Assembly: GCF_000330705.1 (NCBI RefSeq) | Contig: NZ_ANAM01000010.1 | Span: 124,001 to 188,000, forward strand | Length of the DNA: 64,000 nucleotides | From: Salinicoccus carnicancri Crm | GTDB lineage: Bacteria; Bacillota; Bacilli; Staphylococcales; Salinicoccaceae | Direction of reading: 5' to 3' | In this document: positions 8,358-16,934 of the stretch, piece by piece | How the letters are laid out: each line of letters begins with the position of its first letter | How positions within the stretch are numbered: position 1 is the stretch's first letter | The notes under the pieces: generated by a model | Database searches by the model: none | What the model was told of the DNA's origin: nothing | The model's input: the letters and a program-made list of their open reading frames with translations, nothing else | Made by a program: the position numbers and the translations under genes

Positions 8358-9527
8358 ATGCTTACCGGTGATGCGAATTACATCAAAACCATGAACCGCC
8401 GGCTTGTTCTTGAAGACATCATCCGGAACAAGTCCATTTCCAGAGTCAACATTTCCAAACGGACCGGGCTCAACAAAGCGACCGTCTCCTCGCAGGTGAA
8501 CGAACTGATCGAACAGTCGCTCGTCATCGAGAAGCCGGTGGAGAACTACCAGTCCCCCGGACGACGCCCGATCAACCTTGAACTGAACCCCATGAGCACC
8601 TACACCGTAGGCATCGACATCGACCGGGATCATATCCGGATTGTCATCGTCAACCTCAGGGGCATGACCGTCTACAACAACATGCATGATTTCGACATCA
8701 GGCGCACCGAACAGCTGATTGACATTCTGCCCGGCCTTCTGCAGCCCGTCATCAGCCAGTATGATGATGTGTACAGCCCCAACAGACTCGTGGGCATCGG
8801 CATCAGTTTCCACGGGATTGTCAACGAGAGCAAGGAGTTGCTTTACGCTCCGCCGAACCAGATCCATATACAGCCGCTTCTCACAAAACTCGAGGATACT
8901 TTCAATGTACCCATCTATGCCGACAACAATGCCAACATGGCCGTCCGCGCCGAGCAGGCATTCACCGAGTACCAGCCCAACCTCTATTGTGTGACATTAT
9001 CCAGTGGTATCGGGCTCGGCATCCTGCTCAACCATGAAATATTCCGCGGATCCACCGGCTATGCGGGTGAAGTCGGACATATGATCATCAGGCAGGACGG
9101 CATCCCCTGCAGGTGCGGAAACCACGGCTGTTTCGAACGGTACGCTTCGGATGAAGTTCTGAAACGCGCCCTGTCGGAAAACGATATCGAGCTCTACGAC
9201 TATCCGACTTATGAATCGCTGCAGGAAAACGAGCAGGCAAGCGCAATTTTCGATGACTACATTGCGTTTCTCGCCGTAGGACTGAACAACATCATCAATA
9301 TATTCAACCCGAAAAAACTCGTCATCAACAGCAGCATCTTCACCAAGTATCCCGAGCTTGTCGAGGAAGTGAAGCCGAAGCTGTCATCGTCATTCATAGA
9401 TTATGACGAAATCGTCATATCGTCACTCGGCGACCGTTCCAGCGCCCTCGGTGCAGCCATCGTCCCGCTCGCAAGGTTTTTGGATATCAGCCACCTGGAT
9501 CTGAATGAATACCACCATACACATTAA
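8358..9527 (+). CDS. ROK-family transcriptional repressor (XylR/NagC type)
   Basis: 389 residues. The N-terminal winged HTH (about 10-70: SISRVNISKRTGLNKATVSS) is joined to a ROK sugar-kinase-like domain: VGIDIDRDHI phosphate loop near 90 and the zinc motif CRCGNHGCFE near residue 252. The ATP-binding acidic residues of true kinases are not needed for the regulator class. It is divergent from uxuB and close to the TRAP-uxaC-uxuA operon. A shared operator motif at its own promoter, at dctP and at the GH3 gene makes it the likely hexuronate or glycoside repressor of the island. The inducer is unknown. Confidence 0.88.
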   Translation: MLTGDANYIKTMNRRLVLEDIIRNKSISRVNISKRTGLNKATVSSQVNELIEQSLVIEKPVENYQSPGRRPINLELNPMSTYTVGIDIDRDHIRIVIVNLRGMTVYNNMHDFDIRRTEQLIDILPGLLQPVISQYDDVYSPNRLVGIGISFHGIVNESKELLYAPPNQIHIQPLLTKLEDTFNVPIYADNNANMAVRAEQAFTEYQPNLYCVTLSSGIGLGILLNHEIFRGSTGYAGEVGHMIIRQDGIPCRCGNHGCFERYASDEVLKRALSENDIELYDYPTYESLQENEQASAIFDDYIAFLAVGLNNIINIFNPKKLVINSSIFTKYPELVEEVKPKLSSSFIDYDEIVISSLGDRSSALGAAIVPLARFLDISHLDLNEYHHTH

Positions 9528-9595
9528 TACGGATACCTCCCTGCAGATGCAGAGAGGTATTTTTGTGTGGGTTTGGGCAGGTTGGAGGGCGGGGA

Positions 9596-9976
9596 GACAC
9601 CCCCTGCCTTATCATCGATTTCGAATCGAAGGCAAGAGAACGCCTCCTCCTATCATCGATCGGGTAACGATGATAAGAGGCACTCCCTGTCCTATCACCG
9701 ATTTCGAATCGAAGGCAAGAGAACGCCTCCTCCTATCATCGATCGGGAAACGATGATAAGAGGCACTCCTGCCCTATCACCGATTTCGAATCGAAAGCAA
9801 GAGAACGCCTCCTCCTATCATCGATCGGGAAACGAGGATAAGAGACACCCCCTGCCTTATCATCGATTTCGAATCGAAGGCAAGAGAACGCCTCCTCTTA
9901 TCATCGATCGGGAAACGAGGATAAGAGGCACCCCGCTCACATCACCGATTTCGAATCGAAGGCAAGAGAACGCCAA
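9596..9976. repeat. Hairpin repeat array 1: five units of 82-83 bp
   Basis: The motif GATTTCGAATCGAAGGCAAG recurs at 9617, 9700, 9782, 9865 and 9947 (spacings 83, 82, 83, 82; one copy has an A substitution). Each unit has two inverted repeats about 41 bp apart: a TCGATT-TCG-AATCGA type and CTTATCATCG/CGATGATAAG around CGGGAAA-like loops. It fills most of the 481-bp gap between the convergent ROK and uxuA genes. It has no plausible gene: frames across it are low-complexity translations of the repeat. The remaining 9528-9595 holds only a weak GAGAGGTATTTTT terminator-like stretch. Confidence 0.93.
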
Positions 9977-10008
9977 CGGGCTTTTATTCGACCACCGTCG
10001 CCAACTGG

Positions 10009-11040
10009 TTACCTTTTCAAAGTATCGAGTATGCCGTTCAGATAGGCAGCTCCGAGGGCGCGGTCGTACAGTCCGTATCCGGGACGGCCTGTTTCTCCCC
10101 AGATCATGCGCCCGTGGTCTGGACGGATCGGGACGTCGACTCCTGATGCGACGAGTTTATCAATAATGCCGACCATATCCAGTGAACCGTCATGGACGGA
10201 ATGTGATACTTCCTGGAATGAAAGTTCGCCCGTCCACTTCACGTTCCTCGCATGTACGAAGTGGATGCGTCCGGCGGCTGCGTCTATGATTTCGAACAGG
10301 TCATTTGTCGGACTGGAGCCGTATGACCCTGTGCAGAATGTGATGCCGTTGTGCATACTCGGCACCGCATCGAACAATCTCCTCAACGCAGCGGCCCCGG
10401 TAATGATGCGCGGCAGTCCGAAGATGCTCCATGGCGGATCGTCCGGATGGATGGCCATGAGCACATCCTCCTCTTCGGCAACCGGGATGATGCGCTCGAG
10501 GAAGTAGATCAGATTGCCGAACAGCTGATCTTCACTGATTTCCTGGTATGCATCGATGATTTCCTTCAGGTCATCGGTCTGATAGGACAGATCCCACCCC
10601 GGCAGTGTGAGCTCACCGCTCAGCGGATCGATCCCCTTCACTTTCGCCTCGTCGTATTTCAATGAATTAGAACCGTCCGCAAGCGGTGCGTCAAGCTCGA
10701 TGCGTGTCCAGTCGAACACCGGCATGAAGTTGTAGCACACGGTTTTGATACCTGCTTTGGAAAGGTTGCGGATCGTCTCCTTGTAATTCTCGATCAGCTC
10801 GTCGCGGCGCCCGCGTCCCATCTTGATATCCTCGTGCACAGGCACCGATTCAATCACATTCAAGCGCATGCCGTGTGCCGCAATCTGGTCCCGCAGCTCC
10901 ACGATGCGCTCATACGGCCATACTTCCCCTGCCGGAATATCATAGATTGCCGATACGATGCCCTTCATCTGCGGAATCTGGCGGATGTTCTCCAGTGTTA
11001 CCGGATCATCATTGCCATACCACCTAAAACTCATTTCCAT
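10009..11040 (-). CDS. uxuA: Mannonate dehydratase
   Basis: 343 residues, slightly shorter than typical UxuA (about 350-390). It dehydrates D-mannonate to 2-keto-3-deoxygluconate. The family is a metal-dependent TIM barrel; visible family blocks are MEMSFRWYGNDDPVTL, ESVPVHEDIKMG, YNFMPVFDWTR, MAIHPDDPPW, FCTGSYG, HVARN-like VHARNVKW, and RPDHGRMIWGE, which carry the metal-binding His and Cys residues. It is the last gene of the TRAP-uxaC-uxuA operon, 18 bases after uxaC. The repeat array lies directly downstream. Confidence 0.94.
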   Translation of the reverse strand: MEMSFRWYGNDDPVTLENIRQIPQMKGIVSAIYDIPAGEVWPYERIVELRDQIAAHGMRLNVIESVPVHEDIKMGRGRRDELIENYKETIRNLSKAGIKTVCYNFMPVFDWTRIELDAPLADGSNSLKYDEAKVKGIDPLSGELTLPGWDLSYQTDDLKEIIDAYQEISEDQLFGNLIYFLERIIPVAEEEDVLMAIHPDDPPWSIFGLPRIITGAAALRRLFDAVPSMHNGITFCTGSYGSSPTNDLFEIIDAAAGRIHFVHARNVKWTGELSFQEVSHSVHDGSLDMVGIIDKLVASGVDVPIRPDHGRMIWGETGRPGYGLYDRALGAAYLNGILDTLKR

Positions 11041-11058
11041 CTGAATCTCTCCTCCTGA

Positions 11059-12456
11059 TCAGTTTTCCAAACCGAAGTAATTTTTCGCATTGTTGTAACA
11101 TATATCCTCAACATATTCTTTCAATAGATCCGCGTCATCCGGAACCATGCCGGATTCCGCCCACTGCCCAAGCAGTTCGCAGAGGATTCTCCTGAAATAC
11201 TCATGACGTGTAAAACTCAGCATGCTCCTTGAATCCGTCAGCATTCCAATGAATGTTTTGAATGCCCCCGCATTTGCCAACGTCTTCATCTGATCCATCA
11301 TGCCGTCATAGTTGTCATTGAACCACCAGGCGGTGCCGAACTGCACTTTGCCGGGGATATCGCCCGACTGGAAGTTTCCGGCCATCGTCGCCATGATGAT
11401 GTTATCCCTCGGATTGAGTGTATAGAGCACCGTCTTCGGCAGCTCATCCGTGCGGTCGATTGCATCCAGGAAGCGGCTCAACGGTTCAGCCACGAGCTTG
11501 TCGTTGATGGAATCGAAACCGCTGTCCGCCCCCGTCCTCTCAAACATCCTCGTATTGTTGTTGCGGAGCGGCCCGATGTGCAGCTGCATCACCCAGCCGT
11601 GTGCATGATACTCTTTCGCAAGGCTTGTGAGTGTATACGTCTTGAACTTGTCCACTTCCATGCGGCTGACCGCCTCTTTGGCGAGGACCTTGTCGAATAC
11701 TTCCTCCATTTCATCCTCTGTCGCTTCCTCATAGAACATTTCGTTGATGCCGTGGTCGGATGCCCGGCATCCCATTTCATCAAAGAAAACGATCCGCTTT
11801 TTCATGGCCTCCATGAACTTCCCGTAGCTGTCCACTTCAAAGCCCACTGCCTCTTCCAGCCTGTCGAGCCATCTCCCGTAGTCCGGCGCATCTATTGCGA
11901 TGGCCTTATCCGGCCTGAACGAGGGCGCAACGTGTACATCGAATGTTTCGTCTTCCTTCAGCAGCCGATGGTACTCCAGGGAATCCGTCGGGTCGTCCGT
12001 CGTGCCCAGGAACTTCACCTTCTGCGAAGAAAGTATATTCCGCGGCCTGAGTGCCTCCTCTTTGAGTGCTTCATTCGTCTGTTCATATATCTCATCCGCG
12101 GACTCCGGAGACAGGAACCGGTCGATGCAAAAGAACGTCCTGAGTTCCAATTGCGTCCAGTGGAGCAGCTGGTTGCCGAAGAGCTTCGGCATCGTTTCTG
12201 CGAATGCATCGAACTTCCCCTTTTCATCCGCCCCTCCTGTAATCCGCTCCTCATCGACCCCTGCAGCACGCATCGCGCGCCATTTGTAATGGTCGCCGCC
12301 GAGCCAGACGTCTGTTATGGACCCGTAGTTCTTATTCTCGTATATCTCCTTGGGATCGAGATGGTTGTGATAGTCGACAATCGGCAAATGCGCCGCCACA
12401 TCATGGAACAGCCATTTGGCAGTATTTGTCGTAAGCAGAAAATCCTTATCAATCAT
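11059..12456 (-). CDS. uxaC: Glucuronate isomerase
   Basis: 465 residues, normal for the UxaC family of the amidohydrolase superfamily, which converts glucuronate to fructuronate (and galacturonate to tagaturonate). The N-terminal metal-binding motif HNHL is in VDYHNHLDPKEI. Further family blocks are WLGGDHYKWRAMRA, TTDDPTDSLEYH, HIGPLRNNNTRMF, and the C-terminal GMLTDSRSMLSFTRHEYFRR. It lies 28 bases behind the dctM reading frame, so uptake and first metabolism are co-transcribed. Because UxuA/UxuB are present and no UxaA/UxaB is seen, glucuronate is the better supported substrate. Confidence 0.95.
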   Translation of the reverse strand: MIDKDFLLTTNTAKWLFHDVAAHLPIVDYHNHLDPKEIYENKNYGSITDVWLGGDHYKWRAMRAAGVDEERITGGADEKGKFDAFAETMPKLFGNQLLHWTQLELRTFFCIDRFLSPESADEIYEQTNEALKEEALRPRNILSSQKVKFLGTTDDPTDSLEYHRLLKEDETFDVHVAPSFRPDKAIAIDAPDYGRWLDRLEEAVGFEVDSYGKFMEAMKKRIVFFDEMGCRASDHGINEMFYEEATEDEMEEVFDKVLAKEAVSRMEVDKFKTYTLTSLAKEYHAHGWVMQLHIGPLRNNNTRMFERTGADSGFDSINDKLVAEPLSRFLDAIDRTDELPKTVLYTLNPRDNIIMATMAGNFQSGDIPGKVQFGTAWWFNDNYDGMMDQMKTLANAGAFKTFIGMLTDSRSMLSFTRHEYFRRILCELLGQWAESGMVPDDADLLKEYVEDICYNNAKNYFGLEN

Positions 12457-12484
12457 TTGTATCTCTCCTTATCAATCTATATGG

Positions 12485-13793
12485 TCACTCTGTCAGGCCG
12501 AACAGGTCCGGCAGGAACATGCTGAAGAACGGCGTGAATGTCACGATGACCAGCATGATGAGCAGCGCGATGAAGAAGGGCATCAGTATCGGCACCACTT
12601 TCTCGACCCTGATATCCGCCACACTCGCACCGACGAAGAGTGCCGAGCCGACTGGCGGGGTGATATTGCCGATGCACAGGTTGAATGTCAGGATGATACC
12701 GAAATGGATCGGATCGATCCCCATTTCCATTGCAATCGGCAGGAATATCGGCGTGAATATCAGCACCGCCGGCGTAATATCCATGAATGTGCCGACTGCC
12801 AGCAGGAAGACGTTCATGAGCAGCAGGATGAGAATCGGGTTATCTGTCAGGCCGAGCAGACCTTCACTCATCGCATCAGGCAGCCCGGTGTAGGACATGA
12901 CAAGTGAGAACAGCCCTGAAGCTGTGATCAGCAGCAGTATCATTCCCGTGATCTCCACCGTCTCCCTGATGATTTCAGGGATGTCACTCACCTTGAGGTT
13001 CCTGTAGATCAACGACAGCACCGTGGAATATATCACAGCTACAGCAGCGCCCTCGGTCGCCGTGAAGATGCCGGTGACAATACCGCCGATGACGATGACG
13101 ATGAGCATGAGACTCGGCAGTGCATCGAGCGTGAGGTATAATTTATCCTTCCATGGAATGCTTTCCGATACCGGATATTTATACTTTCTGGCGAATACGA
13201 ACGCCACCGCCATCGTCGTCAGTCCCCACAGTATGCCGGGAATGTAACCCGCCATGAAGAGCGCTGCGATGGATGTTCCCCCCGCTGACGAGGGAATAGA
13301 CGATCAGTATGGATGTCGGCGGGATGATCAGTCCGGATGGTGCGGAAGCGATGTTCGTTGCGGCTGCATACTTCCTGTCATATCCGCTGTTCTCCTGCAT
13401 CGGTCCCATGATGCGCCCCATCGCCGCAGCCGAAGCCACACTCGACCCTGCGATAGAGCCGAACAGCATGTTGCCGACTACGTTAGTGTGTGCAAGCGAC
13501 CCGGGGATCCTGCCGACGAGCACTTTCGCAAAGTTTATCAGCCTGAATGCGATGCCGCCGTTGTTCATGATTATCCCAGCCAGGACGAACAAAGGGATCG
13601 CGAGCATCGTGAAGCTGTTCATTTCCGTGACAAGGCGCTGGGCGCCGGTCAGTATCGTCGTGTCAAACGGCAGTATGAGGAGGAGGGTGAAGATAGCGCT
13701 CAGCAGTATTCCGATCGCAATCGGGAACCCGATCGCCAGGAACAGAAGCAACAGCCCGAATATCATAATGCCTGCCAGTACCGTCGTACTCAT
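12485..13793 (-). pseudogene. dctM: TRAP transporter large permease, frameshifted
   Basis: The two halves of one DctM protein lie in different frames. The N-terminal half (from ATG at 13793, MSTTVLAGIMIF) runs through FVLAGIIMNNGG, GSIAGSSVASAAAMGRIMGP and IIPPTSILIVYSLVSGG; it then leaves the family and stops at 13179. The C-terminal half continues in another frame as GTSIAALFMAGYIPGILWGL and ends at 12485. The switch lies in a run of six C (13278-13283 on the plus strand); five would restore one frame of about 435 residues, the normal length. Either a recent mutation, phase variation or an assembly error explains this. If intact, it is the membrane transport subunit for a hexuronate, working with DctP and DctQ. 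Confidence 0.9.
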
Positions 13794-14287
13794 AGACTAC
13801 TCACATCCTCATCTTCTTTATTTACAACCCGTTCTATCGTCATGATGTTGTAGAAGGTGTAAAAAAGTATGATCACACCTGACACCGGAAGTGCCGCATA
13901 GACGAAGCCCATCGAAATCCCTGTTGCCGGGGCGATCTGCGGAATCGTCAGCAGCGTGATCTTGATGCCGCCGTATATGAAGACGACAGCCACCGTCAGA
14001 AGCACCGCGATCTGTGACAGATAGGTCAGGAAGACCTGGATCTTTTTCGGCATGCTCTCCCTTATGAAAAGAATCGCTATATGCTTGTTCTTCCCAAAAA
14101 CATAGGCTGCAGCAAGCAGCGTGAACCAGATCAGCAAGTATCTGATGACCTCCTCACTCATCGTGCTCGGATTGTTCAGGATGTATCTGGCGATGACCTG
14201 CCATGTGGACAGCAATGTCATGATGATGATTGCAGAGCCCGCAAGCACAAGCATCACTTTGTCCAGCATCTCTTTAGCTTTCCTCAT
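13790..14287 (-). CDS. dctQ: TRAP transporter small permease
   Basis: About 165 residues with four predicted membrane segments, the DctQ fold (VMLVLAGSAIIIMTLLSTWQVIARYIL, IRYLLIWFTLLAAAYVF, FLTYLSQIAVLLTVAVVFIYGG, MGFVYAALPVSGVIILFY). The start chosen is MRKAKEMLDK, since AAGGGGG lies 8 bases upstream; the frame has earlier codons without family similarity. It overlaps the end of dctP by 14 bases and the dctM start by 4, so the three are translationally coupled. Confidence 0.9.
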   Translation of the reverse strand: MRKAKEMLDKVMLVLAGSAIIIMTLLSTWQVIARYILNNPSTMSEEVIRYLLIWFTLLAAAYVFGKNKHIAILFIRESMPKKIQVFLTYLSQIAVLLTVAVVFIYGGIKITLLTIPQIAPATGISMGFVYAALPVSGVIILFYTFYNIMTIERVVNKEDEDVSSL

Positions 14288-15284
14288 CAGAGTCATCCCC
14301 CTTGAACATCTCATAGATTGGCGCCATCGTCTCGTCCTGCTTCATCTCTTCATGCAGCGGCTGGGCGGCTTCCTTGAATGCTTCCTTGTCCACTTCATGG
14401 AATTCCACGCCCATTTCATTCTGCGCTTCGTCCTTCGCTTCCTTCATCGCTTCATCCCATACGCCTTTGTGGTATTCATTGGCCACGTCAGCTGATGTGC
14501 GGATGATTTCCCGGTGTTCCGGCGACATCTTTTCAAGGAGTTCATTGTTCATGATAAGCATATCCGGGACAATCGCATGCTCGGTGTAGAACCAGTACTT
14601 GGACACTTCACCGTGTTTACTGCTCACGAGTGAGGACAGGTTGTTTTCCGCAGCATCGATGATGCCGGACTGGAGTGATGTATAGACTTCACCGTATGCC
14701 ATCGGCGTCGCTGTACCGCCCAGCGCCTCGATCATATTCACACTCGTTGCACTCGGCTGCACACGCACTTTCATGCCGGCCATATCTTCAGGCGTTTCAA
14801 CCATACGGTTGGCCGTATAGAGGCTGCGCATCCCTGCATCGAAATATGTCAGACCGACAAACCCGATATCCTTTGAGGATTGGTAGATCGTTTCCGAAAT
14901 TTCAGGATCGTTCATCTTCTCTTCAAACTCCTCTTCGCTGTCGAACATGTAAGGGATACCGAAGATCGAGTATTCCGGACGGAAGCTCTCGAGCGCAGCC
15001 GCACTCACTTTTGTGATATCCACGGCACCCGTCTGCGTCAGCTCGATCACTTCCCGCTCATCCCCCAGTTCCCCGTTCGGATAGAGGCTGATGGTTATGT
15101 CACCATCCGAACGCTCCTCAACCTCCTCCTTGAACTTTTCAAGGGACGAGTGCACAGGGTGGCTCGTCGGATGGTTATGAGCGAGAGTGAGGTTATGTTT
15201 ATCATCCTCGCCCGCAACGCTGTCAGTGCATCCGGCAAGCAGAAAGATGGATACGCTTACAAAAAGCATGAAATATTTTCTCAT
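14274..15284 (-). CDS. dctP: TRAP transporter substrate-binding lipoprotein
   Basis: 336 residues. A signal peptide with lipobox LLAGC puts it on the outer face of the membrane. The DctP family core follows: LTLAHNHPTSHPVHSSLEKF, YPNGELGDEREVIELTQTGAVDI, the signature GMKVRVQPSAT with the carboxylate-binding Arg, and AYGEVYTSLQSGIIDAAENN. The C-terminus is acidic. It is first in the operon dctP-dctQ-dctM-uxaC-uxuA, so the ligand is probably a hexuronate such as glucuronate. Upstream are TAGGAG and the ROK-type operator. Confidence 0.93.
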   Translation of the reverse strand: MRKYFMLFVSVSIFLLAGCTDSVAGEDDKHNLTLAHNHPTSHPVHSSLEKFKEEVEERSDGDITISLYPNGELGDEREVIELTQTGAVDITKVSAAALESFRPEYSIFGIPYMFDSEEEFEEKMNDPEISETIYQSSKDIGFVGLTYFDAGMRSLYTANRMVETPEDMAGMKVRVQPSATSVNMIEALGGTATPMAYGEVYTSLQSGIIDAAENNLSSLVSSKHGEVSKYWFYTEHAIVPDMLIMNNELLEKMSPEHREIIRTSADVANEYHKGVWDEAMKEAKDEAQNEMGVEFHEVDKEAFKEAAQPLHEEMKQDETMAPIYEMFKGDDSDEES

Positions 15285-15310
15285 AAATAAAACTCCTATA
15301 TTCTATTAAT

Positions 15311-15330
15311 AGTTTAATAGTACAACTAAT
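15311..15330. promoter_or_regulatory. Probable ROK-regulator operator, copy 2
   Basis: AGTTTA-N7-AACTAA (dyad ATAGTT-N9-AACTAAT), 27 bases upstream of dctP. Same motif and spacing as at 8321 and 20296. The rest of the dctP-thiolase gap holds the cre promoter and leader described separately, and A/T-rich sequence. Confidence 0.62.
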
Positions 15331-15454
15331 TATAGAATAAATCAATGTGTACTTGAATAAAAATTATTATATTTAGTTTTTCTTCTAAACAATTATATCG
15401 GCGCATTCCGACATTATGGCGACCACCATTTTCATCAACTTTTCAAAAAAATAA

Positions 15455-15484
15455 TTGACAGCGCTTTCATAATGTATATATAAT
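15455..15484 (+). promoter_or_regulatory. Thiolase promoter with overlapping CcpA (cre) site
   Basis: -35 TTGACA (15455-15460), 18-bp spacer and -10 TATAAT (15479-15484). The stretch TTGACAGCGCTTTCAT (15455-15470) matches the cre consensus WTGNNARCGNWWWCAW at every position and covers the -35, which predicts repression by CcpA during growth on preferred sugars. Confidence 0.75.
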
Positions 15485-15489
15485 GACCT

Positions 15490-15673
15490 TGGTTTGCAGC
15501 ATACGGTCGCATAAGCTGTAGGTGACGACGATTACATCACAGACAATCGTCATCATCACCCCCAGCCATACAGCGCTCCCCCGGGTTCTCCGGGGGCGGC
15601 ACTTGAAGAAGCGGAAGAGAAAACAGAGGCGTATTACATCGCGGCAGAAACACTGGAAGGGAGTGTTATATTA
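15490..15673 (+). other. Structured 5' leader of the thiolase gene
   Basis: About 180 bases without a convincing gene. It contains three inverted repeats: GACGACGATT/AATCGTCATC (about 15521-15553), CCCCCGG/CCGGGGG (about 15579-15597), and AACACT/AGTGTT (15649-15667), whose 7-base loop GGAAGGG holds the likely ribosome-binding site. No T-run follows the middle hairpin. I do not recognise a known riboswitch. Confidence 0.5.
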
Positions 15674-16876
15674 ATGAAGGAAGTCGTCATCATAGATGCG
15701 GTCCGGACACCGATCGGCAGATACAAGGGGGCTCTCAAATCCGTACGACCGGATGACCTCGGGGCCCTCGTCATAAAGGCGCTCGTCGACAGGAACCCGG
15801 GTGTCGATGTGGATCAGATCGACGAAGTGCTGTTCGGCAACGCGAACGGCGCCGGTGAAGAGAACCGTAACGTCGCCCGCATGTCATCACTGATCGCCGG
15901 CCTGCCGGAGACAATCGCCGGCACGACAGTCAACCGCCTGTGCGGCTCGAGCCTCGACACTGTTTCCATGGCCGCCCGCTCAATACTTACGGGCGAGATC
16001 GATGTCGCCATCGCGGGCGGCACCGAAAGCATGTCACGCGCGCCTTTTGTCATGCTGAAGCCGGAGAAGGAATTCCCGCGCGGCAGCATGGAAATGGTCG
16101 ATACGACAATCGGCTGGCGGTTCCCGCATCCCGGAATCGAAAGTGAATACGGTACAGACTCCATGCCGCAGACAGCTGAAAACGTAGCACAGCGCTTCAG
16201 CATTTCAAGGGAGGCGCAGGATGAATTCGCCTGCCGGAGCCAGCAGCGGGCCAAGGCAGCGGTCGAATCGGGAAAGTTCAGGAAACAGATGGTTCCCGTC
16301 ACGATAGAAGATCACGGAGGCAACGAAACGATCGTTTATAAGGATGAGCATCCGAGACCGGAAACGACCATTGAAAAACTCGGTGCACTCCGGACGATCT
16401 TCCCGGACGGCACCGTCACAGCAGGCAACGCGTCCGGTGTCAACGACGGCGCCAGCGCCCTCCTCATGATGAGCAGGGAAAGAGCCGACACACTCGGACT
16501 CACGCCGCTCGTGAAATACATCTTCTCTGCGACAGCAGGCGTCGAGCCGGCAGTGATGGGACTCGGCCCGATCGACTCGACGAAGAAACTGCTCCGTAAG
16601 ACAGGACGGACAATCGCGGACATCGGACTCGTTGAACTGAACGAGGCATTCGCATCACAGTCCCTCGAGTGCATCAACCAGCTCGGACTCGATCCGGACA
16701 TCGTCAACGTCAACGGCGGTGCCATCAGCTTCGGCCATCCGCTCGGAGCAAGCGGTGCAAGAATTCTCACAGATCTCATCTATGAAATGAAACTCAGAAA
16801 GACTGAAACCGGTCTCGCCACAATGTGCATCGGCGTCGGCCAGGGAATTTCTGTAATGGTGGACAATATGCAATAG
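15674..16876 (+). CDS. Thiolase (acetyl-CoA acyltransferase family)
   Basis: 400 residues. Catalytic residues are all present: nucleophile C90 in NRLCGSS, His in GHPLGASGAR near 355 and Cys in MCIGVGQG near 385. The sequence is closer to the degradative/beta-ketoadipyl-CoA thiolase type (PcaF/PaaJ: VIIDAVRTPIGRYKGAL, GNANGAGEENRNVARM) than to short biosynthetic enzymes, but substrate length cannot be fixed. It is monocistronic, between the TRAP operon and an MFS gene, with a CcpA-type site in its promoter, so its use is probably tied to poor carbon sources. Confidence 0.9.
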   Translation: MKEVVIIDAVRTPIGRYKGALKSVRPDDLGALVIKALVDRNPGVDVDQIDEVLFGNANGAGEENRNVARMSSLIAGLPETIAGTTVNRLCGSSLDTVSMAARSILTGEIDVAIAGGTESMSRAPFVMLKPEKEFPRGSMEMVDTTIGWRFPHPGIESEYGTDSMPQTAENVAQRFSISREAQDEFACRSQQRAKAAVESGKFRKQMVPVTIEDHGGNETIVYKDEHPRPETTIEKLGALRTIFPDGTVTAGNASGVNDGASALLMMSRERADTLGLTPLVKYIFSATAGVEPAVMGLGPIDSTKKLLRKTGRTIADIGLVELNEAFASQSLECINQLGLDPDIVNVNGGAISFGHPLGASGARILTDLIYEMKLRKTETGLATMCIGVGQGISVMVDNMQ

Positions 16877-16895
16877 CATCCAATATCAATGATGA

Positions 16896-16934
16896 AGAGG
16901 ACAGGGAGCCCGAATACTCTCCGTCCTCTCTTTA
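16896..16934. terminator. Terminator between thiolase and convergent MFS gene
   Basis: AGAGGAC...GGGAG pairs with CTCTCC...GTCCTCT; T-rich sequence follows on the plus strand and the MFS stop codon lies inside the flank. Confidence 0.75.

Noticed and set aside
9596-9976. CRISPR array
   Set aside because: The whole 82-83 bp unit repeats, with no variable spacers and no cas genes in the window.
9567-10166. Long plus-strand frame of 199 codons across array 1
   Set aside because: It is a translation of the tandem repeat with no ribosome-binding site and no protein-like composition.
13179-13793. A separate complete small DctM-like gene plus a second permease gene
   Set aside because: The ends of the two frames complement each other exactly within one DctM sequence; one extra base in a C run explains both.
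12485-13793. Programmed frameshifting in dctM
   Set aside because: The six-G run on the coding strand is slippery, but there is no clear stimulatory structure or Shine-Dalgarno-like element, and DctM is not known to need it. Mutation or error is simpler.
15579-15600. The CCCCCGG/CCGGGGG hairpin as an intrinsic terminator or attenuator
   Set aside because: No T run follows it, so it was kept only as part of the leader structure.
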